A DNA stretch of 64,000 nt from CAZXDL01 sp964639505 (GTDB lineage Bacteria > Patescibacteriota > Saccharimonadia > Saccharimonadales > UBA4665): NCBI GenBank assembly GCA_964639505.1, contig CAZXDL010000002.1, positions 1 to 64,000 on the forward strand. Direction: 5' to 3'. Under the pieces are notes generated by a model that made no database searches, was not told the origin of the DNA, and worked only from the letters and a program-made list of their open reading frames with translations. The position numbers and the translations under genes were made by a program. How positions within the stretch are numbered: the first letter of the stretch is position 1; every line of letters starts with the position of its first letter. Below are positions 47,444 to 56,099 of the stretch, one piece after another.

Positions 47444-47449
47444 TATAAT
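47444..47449 (+). promoter_or_regulatory. -10 box of serS, leaderless type
   Basis: TATAAT, 6 nt before the ATG at 47456. Confidence 0.65.
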
Positions 47450-47455
47450 ATTCAC

Positions 47456-48700
47456 ATGCTAGATATTCAGTTTATTCGGGAGAATGCCGAGCTTGTTGCC
47501 AAAAAGTCCAAGCAGAAGGGTTACGATGTTGATGTAACTCAGCTTTTAGGTTTTGACAAGCAGAGGATAGAGTTGCTGCAACAGGTCGAAGATTTAAGGC
47601 GACAGCGCAACGAGCAGACTAGCCAAAATAAAGGTCAAAAACCATCTGAAGAGCAAATGCAGGCAGGTCGTGAACTTAAAGACAGGCTGACCGATTTAGA
47701 GCATAAGCAAGCTGCGATTGATAAGGAATATTTAGAATTGCTTGAAGCCATTCCGAATATTACTCCTGATGATACTCCGGAGGGCGGCGAGGAAAACAAC
47801 CGCGAAGAAAAAAAATGGGGCGAACCGCGCCAAGATGAAGTCATTGATCACCTAGCGTGGGGCGAAGCTAATGGTCTGATTGATTTTGAACGGGGCGCTA
47901 AGGTCGCCGGGGCTAAGTTTTACTTCCTCAAGGGTGCATTGGTCGAACTCGAGCTGGCATTATTTCAGTACGGCCTTCAGTTAGCTTCAAAATACGGTTT
48001 CACGCCAGTGACAGTGCCAAATATGGTCAACGAGCGTACCATTAAAGGCACCGGATTTATGGCTAAAGGCGATGAAGATCAGATATATAAGATTGAAGGC
48101 GAAGACCTTAATTTAATCGCCACAGCTGAGATTCCTATTACAGGACTGCATTCTGACGAAATAGTGGATGCTTCAAAGTTGCCGATTCTTTACGCTGGAC
48201 TTAGCCCAGCCTACCGAAAAGAAGCCGGGGCCTATGGTAAGCATAGTAAGGGCTTATATAGGGTTCATCAGTTCAATAAGTTGGAACTTTACGTTTTCTG
48301 TAAGCCTGATGAAAGCGAGAACTGGCATCAAAAACTGGTCGATTTGGAAGAAGAACTTTGTCAGAGCCTAGATATCCCATACCGTTTAGTTAGAATTGCC
48401 GCTGGCGATCTCGGTCAATCTGCTTATAAAAAATTTGATATAGAATATTGGAGCCCAAGCGATAAAGGCTACCGTGAGTTGATGAGCTGCTCGAACGTAA
48501 CTGATTATCAGGCCCGCAGGCTAAATATACGATACAAAAACGAGCAAGGTAAAACCGATCTCGTACATACACTAAATGGTACTGCAGCAGCTTACAGCCG
48601 AATGGCAATAGCAATTATCGAGAACTTCCAAACACAAGGCGGGCAAGTAAAAATTCCAGAGGTTTTGCAACCGTTTATGTCTGGACGCACCGAGATTTGA
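47456..48700 (+). CDS. serS: Seryl-tRNA synthetase
   Basis: N-terminal coiled coil (residues 1-105; MLDIQFIRENAELV and LRRQRNEQTSQNKG) that grips the tRNA-Ser long arm. The class II core has TAEIPITGLHSDEIVD, the motif 2 region AYRKEAGAYGKHSKGLYRVHQFNKLELYVF and motif 3 NGTAAAYSRMAIAIIENFQ. 414 residues, TGA stop. A leaderless promoter precedes it. Confidence 0.95.
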   Translation: MLDIQFIRENAELVAKKSKQKGYDVDVTQLLGFDKQRIELLQQVEDLRRQRNEQTSQNKGQKPSEEQMQAGRELKDRLTDLEHKQAAIDKEYLELLEAIPNITPDDTPEGGEENNREEKKWGEPRQDEVIDHLAWGEANGLIDFERGAKVAGAKFYFLKGALVELELALFQYGLQLASKYGFTPVTVPNMVNERTIKGTGFMAKGDEDQIYKIEGEDLNLIATAEIPITGLHSDEIVDASKLPILYAGLSPAYRKEAGAYGKHSKGLYRVHQFNKLELYVFCKPDESENWHQKLVDLEEELCQSLDIPYRLVRIAAGDLGQSAYKKFDIEYWSPSDKGYRELMSCSNVTDYQARRLNIRYKNEQGKTDLVHTLNGTAAAYSRMAIAIIENFQTQGGQVKIPEVLQPFMSGRTEI

Positions 48701-48714
48701 TTGCTCGATGAGAG

Positions 48715-48720
48715 TATAAT
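48715..48720 (+). promoter_or_regulatory. -10 box of hpf
   Basis: TATAAT with a leader of about 43 nt carrying AAAGGAG before the ATG at 48770, in contrast to neighbouring leaderless genes. Confidence 0.55.
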
Positions 48721-48769
48721 AGAAGGTGTGGAGCTAAAACAACCAGCACGTTAAAAGGAGAGGGGAAAT

Positions 48770-49135
48770 ATGTTTCAAAAGTTTGAAATTAATGCCGTCC
48801 ATGCCGATGTCGACGACAAACTCAAAGCCTATGTTACCAAAAAAATCGGTGGTCTGGATCGTTATATTTCAAAACACAGCCGTCAGAGTGCTCACGGCGA
48901 AGTTCACCTCAAAGAAGGCAAAGGCAAAAATAACAATCGATTTAGTTGCGAAGTCACTCTGTTTTTGCCGCATCAATCAATTATTGTTAAAGAAAGTGCC
49001 GTAAACATGTATGCGGCGGTTGATATTACCGAAGTTAAATTAAAGCAACAGCTGCAAAAATATAAAGACAAACACCATAGTGGCAAAATGCACCGGCATC
49101 TAATTGGACGGTTAAAACGTAAGATAACTAGGTAA
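48770..49135 (+). CDS. hpf: Ribosome hibernation-promoting factor (short form)
   Basis: Binds the 30S decoding site and stores ribosomes in an inactive state. The beta-alpha-beta-beta-beta-alpha fold is visible from FEINAVHADVDDKLKAYVTKKIGGLDRYI to KESAVNMYAAVDITEVKLKQQLQKYKDKH. 121 residues, so it lacks the dimerisation domain of long HPF. AAAGGAGAGGGG before the ATG is an extended SD. It lies just before secA, a common neighbour of hpf in Gram-positive bacteria. Confidence 0.92.
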   Translation: MFQKFEINAVHADVDDKLKAYVTKKIGGLDRYISKHSRQSAHGEVHLKEGKGKNNNRFSCEVTLFLPHQSIIVKESAVNMYAAVDITEVKLKQQLQKYKDKHHSGKMHRHLIGRLKRKITR

Positions 49136-49174
49136 CGGACACAAGTTTCAGTCGCATTCGGCGCCCAAAAGCGT

Positions 49175-49180
49175 TATAAT
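49175..49180 (+). promoter_or_regulatory. -10 box of secA
   Basis: TATAAT at 49175-49180 with a leader of about 40 nt and no clear SD before the ATG at 49226. Confidence 0.5.
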
Positions 49181-49225
49181 TGAGTGTAATATTTTCAGGA
49201 CTTTAAATGGGGTACGTAGCGACTG

Positions 49226-51835
49226 ATGCATATTGTATTTAAGAAAATTTTGGGGGATCCGCAGGCCAGAACAGTTAAGCGTCTGCGTAAACGCGTTGCT
49301 AAGGTTAATGATTTATCCGACAAATATAAAAAGTTGAGCGATAAAGAGTTAAAAGCTCAGACAGATGTGCTTAAAAAACGCCTCAAAAAAGAATCACTTG
49401 ATGCGATTCAAGCCGACGCTTTCGCGGTTGTGCGCGAAGCCGCGACACGCGCACTTGGGCAGCGGCACTTTGATGTGCAGCTCATTGGTGGCATGGTTTT
49501 GCACGAAGGTAACGTCGCCGAGATGAAAACTGGTGAGGGTAAAACTTTGGTGGCAACGGCTCCTGTTTATCTCAACGCTCTGACCGAAAAGGGCGTACAT
49601 GTTGTGACTGTTAACGATTATCTGGCTCAACGTGATGCTGGTTGGATGGGTCAGGTTTATGATTTTTTGGGTATGACAACTGGTGTAATCGTCGGCGATC
49701 ATAGTTATATTTATGATCCGAAGTTTACAAACACGGAGCACGAAGATGAACGCTTCCGTCATCTCAAGCCTTCAACTCGTCAAGAGGCTTATGCGGCAGA
49801 TGTCACATATGGTACCAACAACGAATACGGCTTTGATTACCTGCGTGATAACATGGTGCGCGAAGAAGATCAGTTGAGGCAACGCGATTTGCATTTTGCG
49901 ATTGTTGACGAAGTTGACTCGATTTTGATCGATGAAGCCCGCACGCCTTTAATTATTAGTGCGCCTAGCGTTACCAGCGGCACGGCTTATGCGCAATTCG
50001 CAAAAGTTGTTCGCCAACTACTCAAAGAGAAGCATTTTGAAACCGACGAAAAGCGTAAAACCGTAATTTTAACAGATGCCGGTGTCGAAAAAGTTCAAAA
50101 AATTCTTGGTATTGATAATCTGTATGGCTCTGAAAATATCCGCACGATCTACCACCTGCAGCAAGCATTGCGGGCTCACGCATTGTTTACGCGTGACAAA
50201 GATTACGTGGTGACAAAAGAGGGTGAAGTAGTCATTGTCGACGAATTTACCGGCCGCTTGCTAGCTGGACGACGCTACAATGAAGGCTTGCACCAAGCGA
50301 TCGAAGCCAAAGAAGGTGTCGAAGTGCAGCAAGAAAGTATGACCTTGGCGACCATTTCGTTCCAGAACTACTTCCGCCTTTACGAAAAGCTTTCAGGCAT
50401 GACCGGCACCGCTTTAACTGAAGCAGAGGAATTCCACCAGATTTATAAGCTGGATGTTGTCGAAATTCCGTCCAACCGCGGCCTAGCTCGAGTTGACCGT
50501 ACAGATCGAATCTACCGCACCGAAAAAGCTAAGTTTAAGGCAATCGCGCGAGAAGTACAGACTTTACACACCAAAGGTCAGCCAGTCTTGATTGGTACAG
50601 TCTCGATCGAAAAAAACGAGGCTCTTGGCACCTTACTGGATAAAGCTAATATTCCACACCAAGTTTTAAACGCTAAAAACAATGAACGCGAGGCAAAAAT
50701 CGTAGCTAGTGCAGGTGAAAAGGGTGCCGTAACGCTCGCGACAAACATTGCTGGTCGCGGCACCGATATTGTGCTGGGCGATGGCGTTAAAGAGCTTGGC
50801 GGATTGTTTGTGCTTGGTTCAGAGCGACATGAGTCACGCCGAATTGATAACCAGTTAAGAGGCCGGTCTGGCCGACAGGGCGACCCAGGCATAACTCAAT
50901 TCTTCGTTAGTACCGAAGACGACCTGATGCGCATATTCGGCGGAGAAAAAATATCAGGCATCATGAATCGCCTCAATGTAGACGACGAAACCCCAATCGA
51001 GAACCGTTTGATCAGCCGAAGTCTGGAAGGCGCCCAAAAGAAAGTCGAAGGTTTCCATTTTGATCAACGTAAAAGCGTCGTGCAATACGATGATGTGATG
51101 AACCGTCACCGCAAAGCGATTTACGCTATGCGGCGTGAAATTTTGCGAGCCAGTAACATAAGCAAGCGCATTAAAATCTTGATCGATGATGAAGCGCATA
51201 ACTTGGCTACGTCTGATCTTGTGACTTCAGACCAGTTCGAAGACGCTCTAAAAGAAGTTTTCCCATTTGACGAAGAGGCCTTAGACAGATTATTTGATAC
51301 TGACGCTACGAAGTTCGAAGAGGTATTAAAAACCGAAGCAGCTGAATTGTACGCGGCTCGAGAAACCGCTTTTACAGCAGATATAATGCGCAAGATCGAA
51401 CGAGATTTGTATCTTCAGATTCTCGATAATCTTTGGATGCAGCACCTAGAAAATATGGACCACTTGCGTGAGGGCATCCACTGGATGAGCGTTGGGCAAC
51501 AAGATCCTTTAGTAGAGTATCGTCGTCGAGGGCAGCTTCTATTTGATGATATGCAAAATACTTTGCGTCATGACGTCGTGCTTCATCTTTTCCATGCACA
51601 GCCGGTTTCGCAGGAGGAATTAGATCGAGTTACCGAAACCGAATTAACTCTGGCCGCCCGCGGCTCAGTAGACAACGCTTCGCAAATAATCACTACTGAT
51701 ACTGAACTTAGTGAACGCGACTTTACTGATAGACGAACCGCTCAAATCGAAAGAAAGAAACAAACTACCAACATTAAAAAAGCTCGTAAAAAGGAACGCA
51801 AACGCAAAACTGCCGCTAAGCGAAGGAAAAAATAA
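49226..51835 (+). CDS. secA: Preprotein translocase ATPase SecA
   Basis: Motor of Sec-dependent export. Walker A MKTGEGKTLVA, DEVDS (DEAD-type) within AIVDEVDSILIDEARTPLI, the preprotein cross-linking domain, second NBD with TNIAGRGTDIVLG and LRGRSGRQGDPG, and the helical scaffold/wing domains. The C-terminal zinc-binding Cys motif is missing; the protein ends in a very basic tail (KKARKKERKRKTAAKRRKK). 869 residues. Works with lepB, whose substrates include the secreted proteins here. Confidence 0.96.
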   Translation: MHIVFKKILGDPQARTVKRLRKRVAKVNDLSDKYKKLSDKELKAQTDVLKKRLKKESLDAIQADAFAVVREAATRALGQRHFDVQLIGGMVLHEGNVAEMKTGEGKTLVATAPVYLNALTEKGVHVVTVNDYLAQRDAGWMGQVYDFLGMTTGVIVGDHSYIYDPKFTNTEHEDERFRHLKPSTRQEAYAADVTYGTNNEYGFDYLRDNMVREEDQLRQRDLHFAIVDEVDSILIDEARTPLIISAPSVTSGTAYAQFAKVVRQLLKEKHFETDEKRKTVILTDAGVEKVQKILGIDNLYGSENIRTIYHLQQALRAHALFTRDKDYVVTKEGEVVIVDEFTGRLLAGRRYNEGLHQAIEAKEGVEVQQESMTLATISFQNYFRLYEKLSGMTGTALTEAEEFHQIYKLDVVEIPSNRGLARVDRTDRIYRTEKAKFKAIAREVQTLHTKGQPVLIGTVSIEKNEALGTLLDKANIPHQVLNAKNNEREAKIVASAGEKGAVTLATNIAGRGTDIVLGDGVKELGGLFVLGSERHESRRIDNQLRGRSGRQGDPGITQFFVSTEDDLMRIFGGEKISGIMNRLNVDDETPIENRLISRSLEGAQKKVEGFHFDQRKSVVQYDDVMNRHRKAIYAMRREILRASNISKRIKILIDDEAHNLATSDLVTSDQFEDALKEVFPFDEEALDRLFDTDATKFEEVLKTEAAELYAARETAFTADIMRKIERDLYLQILDNLWMQHLENMDHLREGIHWMSVGQQDPLVEYRRRGQLLFDDMQNTLRHDVVLHLFHAQPVSQEELDRVTETELTLAARGSVDNASQIITTDTELSERDFTDRRTAQIERKKQTTNIKKARKKERKRKTAAKRRKK

Positions 51836-51838
51836 GCC

Positions 51839-53137
51839 GTGCGGCATACTGTCGATGAAGTCCGCCTGAAGTCCGGAGCCCGAGGTTTATTGGTGCACGT
51901 TCCGGATGCATCCGTTATGACAGTCGACATAAATTTTCGTGCTGGTGAATACTTGGTCGATGAAGAAAAATGGGAAGTTCCACACTTGATGGAACATGTT
52001 TTGCTTGGTGCAAACGAGCTTATTCCCAGAGCTCGCGACTTTCAGGCGGAGTTAGAAAAAAACGGCGCCTACAGTAACGCGACGACAGGCGTCTACGACA
52101 TTACTTATGAGGCTGAATCGGCAGATTTTGAATGGGACAGAGTCCTGGGGCTGTTGCTAACCGCAATTTCAAAACCACTGTTTTTAGCGGATGAATTTGA
52201 AGCTGAATTTGGTAACGTCCAAGAAGAAATGGCTGCCCGCAGCAATAATCACTTTCGCCGCCTAAGCCTAGAAATGAGGCGGAGCTTAGGGCTAATTGCA
52301 AAGAGTGATGCTGACAGGCTAGAGCTGATGAAAAACGTTCGACTTAAAGACGTGCGTGATCATTACAAAAAGACTCATTTCTCAAAAAACATGCGTTTTG
52401 TAGTTGCAGGTAATCTAACAAAAAGTCGTCGTCATTTATTAGTAGAAAAAATGGAAGCAATCGAGCTGCCACAAGAAGGCAAGCGATTTCAACTGCCGCA
52501 TGAGTATCCCAAAAAGCTTAAAACTTCGGTCTACGTCGCAAATGACACCGTAGAAAATCTATATTTTTACATAGATACTTTTTTGAACCGCCGCATGACC
52601 GAGGCTGAAACAGACTGCTTAAGTTTGGTAAATACCATGCTTACGGAAACGCTATATTCTAAAATTTTGGGTACTGCGCGTGAACGTGGACTTGTTTATG
52701 GCATGAATTCTGGGTTGAGCTACACCCGCGATGCGAGTAACTGGTGGTTTGGCACGCAGGTGTCTGATAAAAACGCCAAAGCACTGCTTGAGATCACTGT
52801 TACAGAACTTCAAAAAATTGCTGCCGGCAATATTTCCGATACTGAAATCGAGGCAACCAAGCAATATGCTCTAGGCAGATATCATCGAAGCGGTCAGACT
52901 GTCGGTGCGACCGCCTCAGCATATGCCAGTCGATATTTTTTTGACGGGGCAATCGAGAACTATCGACAGATCCCCGAACGCATAGAGGCAGTTAACAAAA
53001 AAGGTATTGTCGATATCGGGGCAGCCATGTTCGAAGATGATGTATGGGGTTTTGGTGTGTTAGGAAATTGTGGTGAAACATTCGTACACGAGCTTCAGCA
53101 GCAAATTTCCACTCTCTGGCCGAATCGCAAAAACTAA
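51839..53137 (+). CDS. M16-family zinc peptidase (pitrilysin-like)
   Basis: The inverted zinc motif HLMEH is at residues 49-53 in VPHLMEHVLLGA; the distal Glu ligand is in the VQEEMAARSN helix about 75 residues later. The second, inactive half-domain follows (RERGLVYGMNSGLSYTRDASNWW). 432 residues: one active-inactive pair. GTG start at 51839, three bases after the secA stop, so it is probably coupled with secA. Such enzymes degrade short peptides or signal peptides, which fits the neighbour. Confidence 0.9.
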   Translation: MRHTVDEVRLKSGARGLLVHVPDASVMTVDINFRAGEYLVDEEKWEVPHLMEHVLLGANELIPRARDFQAELEKNGAYSNATTGVYDITYEAESADFEWDRVLGLLLTAISKPLFLADEFEAEFGNVQEEMAARSNNHFRRLSLEMRRSLGLIAKSDADRLELMKNVRLKDVRDHYKKTHFSKNMRFVVAGNLTKSRRHLLVEKMEAIELPQEGKRFQLPHEYPKKLKTSVYVANDTVENLYFYIDTFLNRRMTEAETDCLSLVNTMLTETLYSKILGTARERGLVYGMNSGLSYTRDASNWWFGTQVSDKNAKALLEITVTELQKIAAGNISDTEIEATKQYALGRYHRSGQTVGATASAYASRYFFDGAIENYRQIPERIEAVNKKGIVDIGAAMFEDDVWGFGVLGNCGETFVHELQQQISTLWPNRKN

Positions 53138-53151
53138 TAAGACCGAGCTGA

Positions 53152-53157
53152 TATACT
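53152..53157 (+). promoter_or_regulatory. -10 box of prfB, leaderless type
   Basis: TATACT, 7 nt before the ATG at 53165. Confidence 0.6.
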
Positions 53158-53164
53158 AAACTCA

Positions 53165-54250
53165 ATGGAAGAGCAAAAAAGTCAAGCAGAAAGTTTGCAA
53201 CAACAGATACAGAATGCCATAGTGCAGCTTAAGCTTGAAGAAGAGGGGCAACGATTATCTGAGCTGAAAAAGCGAAGTCAGGAGCCTGGCTTTTGGGATG
53301 ACTCAACGGCTGCCCAGTCGACCATGCAAGAGATTGCTAAGCTTGAGGCGAGGACAAAGCCATGGCTAGAGCTCAAGCGCGACACTAAGGAAATTTGCGA
53401 ACTGCTTGAGTTAAATGATGACAGCATCAAAACCGAGCTAAGTAGGCAGCTTAAGTCGGCTGAGGACCAATATAATAAGCTTAAGAACGATTTGAAGCTC
53501 AATGGTCCATACGACGATCATGATGCTATTGTTTCTATTTATGCAGGTGCTGGTGGCACGGATGCACAGGATTGGACACAAATGTTGTTCAGAATGTACA
53601 GCCGATATATCGAAAATAACAGATGGAAGGCTAGCGTTGCAGACGAATCTGCTGGTGAAGAAGCCGGTCTCAAGAGCATCACGATATCAGTAGATGGACC
53701 TAATGCTTATGGCAAACTAAAGAGCGAACATGGCGTACATCGGCTAGTGCGACTAAGTCCGTTTAATTCGGATAATTTAAGGCAGACAAGTTTTGCAAAA
53801 GTTGAAGTCATGCCAAAAATAAACAAACCCGAAGAGCTAGAAATAGACGAGAAAGACTTAAAAATTGATGTCTACCGTAGTGGTGGGCACGGCGGGCAGT
53901 CGGTTAATACGACGGACTCTGCTGTACGCATAACACATATTCCAACTGGTATCGTAGTTGCTATTCAAAATGAGCGTTCGCAACTCCAAAACCGCGAGAC
54001 AGCAATGACAATCTTGCGATCGAAGCTCATCCAGTTGCAGATGGAGCAGCACGCCGAAAAAGTCAGCCAGCTAAAGGGTCCTAACCAGTCTGCGGAGTGG
54101 GGTAATCAGATACGCAGCTACGTGCTGCACCCTTACAAGCAAGTTAAAGATTTGCGCACTAAGTACGAGACAAGCGATCCTGATTCGGTGCTGGATGGTG
54201 ATCTCGATAAGTTTATTGATGCCTATCTAGAAAACACGCTTAATCAGTAG
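53165..54250 (+). CDS. prfB: Peptide chain release factor 2
   Basis: RF2 reads UAA and UGA. The codon-recognition tripeptide is SPF in RLVRLSPFNSDNLRQTSFA, the hydrolysis motif GGQ in YRSGGHGGQSVNTTDSAVR. 361 residues in one continuous frame: the programmed +1 frameshift with an in-frame UGA near codon 25, found in most bacterial prfB genes, is absent. Presence of RF2 shows that UGA is a stop codon, unlike Gracilibacteria and Absconditabacteria. Confidence 0.95.
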   Translation: MEEQKSQAESLQQQIQNAIVQLKLEEEGQRLSELKKRSQEPGFWDDSTAAQSTMQEIAKLEARTKPWLELKRDTKEICELLELNDDSIKTELSRQLKSAEDQYNKLKNDLKLNGPYDDHDAIVSIYAGAGGTDAQDWTQMLFRMYSRYIENNRWKASVADESAGEEAGLKSITISVDGPNAYGKLKSEHGVHRLVRLSPFNSDNLRQTSFAKVEVMPKINKPEELEIDEKDLKIDVYRSGGHGGQSVNTTDSAVRITHIPTGIVVAIQNERSQLQNRETAMTILRSKLIQLQMEQHAEKVSQLKGPNQSAEWGNQIRSYVLHPYKQVKDLRTKYETSDPDSVLDGDLDKFIDAYLENTLNQ

Positions 54251-54254
54251 CATG

Positions 54255-54272
54255 CTTATGCTTGCATAAGCT
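54255..54272. repeat. Inverted repeat after prfB
   Basis: GCTTATGC directly followed by TT and GCATAAGC. The loop is tight and the following bases are A-rich, so it is not a clear plus-strand terminator. Confidence 0.45.
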
Positions 54273-54287
54273 AAAAAATCAGCGGAT

Positions 54288-54309
54288 AATATACTTCCCG
54301 CAAGGGAAG
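54288..54309 (+). promoter_or_regulatory. -10 box merging into a GNRA hairpin before the HSD-like gene
   Basis: A TATACT (54290-54295 region) runs into CTTCCC-GCAA-GGGAAG (54294-54309), a six-pair stem with a GNRA tetraloop that ends 4 nt before the ATG at 54314. The 3' arm GGGAAG is the only SD-like sequence and is paired. Confidence 0.45.
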
Positions 54310-54313
54310 CTAT

Positions 54314-55399
54314 ATGATTGAACCGTTTGAACAAGAGACAAGTAAGCGATGGTCTATTGCCGGATCAGGCGTAGTGGGCGGCGCTGTGATCGAAATGCTG
54401 GCTAAAGAAGGTGTCGCCGCCCGACATGGTCTTAATCCTGACCCTGATTTTGTATTAAGAACTGATGGTTGGCATCGAGGTGGACGCGAAGGTCACCTGA
54501 CGGGCATTGAGCCGACGGAGCTGCCACCCGACACAGATGTCCTATTTGTCGCGACAGCACCCACAGTGGATGATGAGCCCACCTATTCCTTAATAAAAAG
54601 ACAACTCGGTCAGGAAAAAACAGTTATTACCGCCGAAAAAACATCACTAGCAGAGAACTTTTCTGAATTAACATCTTTACCCGGCCAGCTGGGCTATTGG
54701 GCCACCGTTGGTGGTGGGGCCCGGTTAATCCCTAGCCTTGAGCTGTTCACACTTGACCCAGAAAATGTCCGCGAAATACATATTGCTCCTAACGCGACTC
54801 TGACATTTATATTTGGCATGGTCCAAAAGGGCAGTACGCTCGTCGAAGCGGTTGAGCTTGCAGAAAAAGCCGGCCTTGTCGAGCCAGGTGATTTTGGTCT
54901 GACCGACGAGCTGCACATTATACAGAAAGAAGCTAAGCTTGATGTGCCCAGAAAGATATCCATTTTATGGAATACGATTTTCCCGCATTTAGAGCCTATG
55001 CCAGCAGATGCGCTACCAACTGAGTTGGACAATGACGAAACACTTGAAGCAATTCGACGTGTGCGAAGCTATAGATATTTGGTTTCATTATACCCTGAGA
55101 CAGAAGCAGCGCTCGCCAAAAAAGGTAACAAGGGTCGGATAGGTGGCTTTAAACGCTACCATGCTGGCTGGATAGCAATTGGAGGTTTCCAGAGAGTTGA
55201 TAAATCGACACTACAAAGAAACTTTCGAAATAGTCGCGGCCCACAGGGCGGTTACTATATAAGGCTAGGCGCTGAAGGAGAGCAAGAAGACGATGGCGTA
55301 TACGGATCGATTGGTGTTTCTGCCGGCGCTCGAGCAACAGCTACTGCAATGCTTGATAACCTTATTCATATTAGGCGGTCTCTCGGTCAACTGCCTTAA
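54314..55399 (+). CDS. Homoserine-dehydrogenase-like oxidoreductase
   Basis: An N-terminal Rossmann motif GSGVVGGAVIEML (from about residue 17), VFVATAPTVDDE and VITAEKTSL (where homoserine dehydrogenase has its 'T-A-N-K' lysine segment), then GGGARLIPSLE. The segment NATLTFIFGMVQKGSTLVEAVELAEKAGLVEPG with D-E-L-H-I-I-Q-K-E copies the 'NGTTNYIL...AQ..GYAEPDP..D..G.D...K' catalytic domain of HSD, but the Asn-Gly-Thr-Thr core is altered to Asn-Ala-Thr-Leu. 361 residues. No other threonine/methionine pathway gene is near, so the substrate may differ. Confidence 0.65.
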   Translation: MIEPFEQETSKRWSIAGSGVVGGAVIEMLAKEGVAARHGLNPDPDFVLRTDGWHRGGREGHLTGIEPTELPPDTDVLFVATAPTVDDEPTYSLIKRQLGQEKTVITAEKTSLAENFSELTSLPGQLGYWATVGGGARLIPSLELFTLDPENVREIHIAPNATLTFIFGMVQKGSTLVEAVELAEKAGLVEPGDFGLTDELHIIQKEAKLDVPRKISILWNTIFPHLEPMPADALPTELDNDETLEAIRRVRSYRYLVSLYPETEAALAKKGNKGRIGGFKRYHAGWIAIGGFQRVDKSTLQRNFRNSRGPQGGYYIRLGAEGEQEDDGVYGSIGVSAGARATATAMLDNLIHIRRSLGQLP

Positions 55400-55402
55400 T
55401 GC

Positions 55403-55408
55403 TATAAT
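55403..55408 (+). promoter_or_regulatory. -10 box of ftsE, leaderless type
   Basis: TATAAT, 7 nt before the ATG at 55416. Confidence 0.6.
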
Positions 55409-55415
55409 AGTCCTA

Positions 55416-56099
55416 ATGATTTTGCTCGATAGAGTATCCAAAAAATATCCTAAGTCAGAGGGCACGGCGATTGATCGCATTAGTCTGCATGTCGATCCTA
55501 AGGAGTTTGTGATCGTCGTGGGTCAGAGCGGTGCTGGTAAGACAACTCTTTTAAGACTTTTAACGCGAGAAGAGCGGCCCACATCCGGCAAAATAATTGT
55601 TGGCGGAATTGATTACGACAAACTGGCTGACAAAGACATTCCAATGCTGCGACGGAAAATTGGCGTAGTATTTCAAGACTTCAAGCTCCTGCCAAACAAG
55701 ACTGTATTTGAAAACATCGCGTTCGCGCTTGAAATCGTCGGCATAAGCAATCGGGAGATCAAACATACCGTGCCTAAGGTGCTTGATATCGTAAATCTTA
55801 AAGGCAAAGAAAACCGTATGCCGCGCGAACTTTCCGGCGGTGAAAGACAGAGAGTTGCTATCGCGAGGGCAATCGTCAGGCAGCCACGAATATTAATTGC
55901 TGACGAGCCGACGGGCAACCTTGACCCTAAGCACGCTTGGGATGTAATTAAAGTTTTAGAAAAGATTAACCGATACGGCACAACTGTGCTGCTGACCACG
56001 CATAACCAAGATATAGTAAACCGGCTAAAAAGACGGGTAATTACCATCGAGAGCGGTAAAATAGCCAGCGACCGAGCTAACGCGACGTATAAGATATGA
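55416..56099 (+). CDS. ftsE: Cell division ATP-binding protein FtsE
   Basis: ABC-type ATPase partner of FtsX. Walker A GQSGAGKTT, signature LSGGERQRVAIARAIV, Walker B ILIADEPTGNLDP, H-loop TTHNQ. 227 residues from the ATG at 55416. The frame extends back to 55293, but that overlaps the previous gene and would include the TATAAT box that ends 7 nt before 55416. ftsX begins inside its stop codon (ATGA). Confidence 0.95.
   Translation: MILLDRVSKKYPKSEGTAIDRISLHVDPKEFVIVVGQSGAGKTTLLRLLTREERPTSGKIIVGGIDYDKLADKDIPMLRRKIGVVFQDFKLLPNKTVFENIAFALEIVGISNREIKHTVPKVLDIVNLKGKENRMPRELSGGERQRVAIARAIVRQPRILIADEPTGNLDPKHAWDVIKVLEKINRYGTTVLLTTHNQDIVNRLKRRVITIESGKIASDRANATYKI

Noticed and set aside
53165..54250. 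Programmed frameshift in prfB
   Set aside because: The frame is continuous, with no in-frame TGA or slippery CTT-TGA near codon 25.
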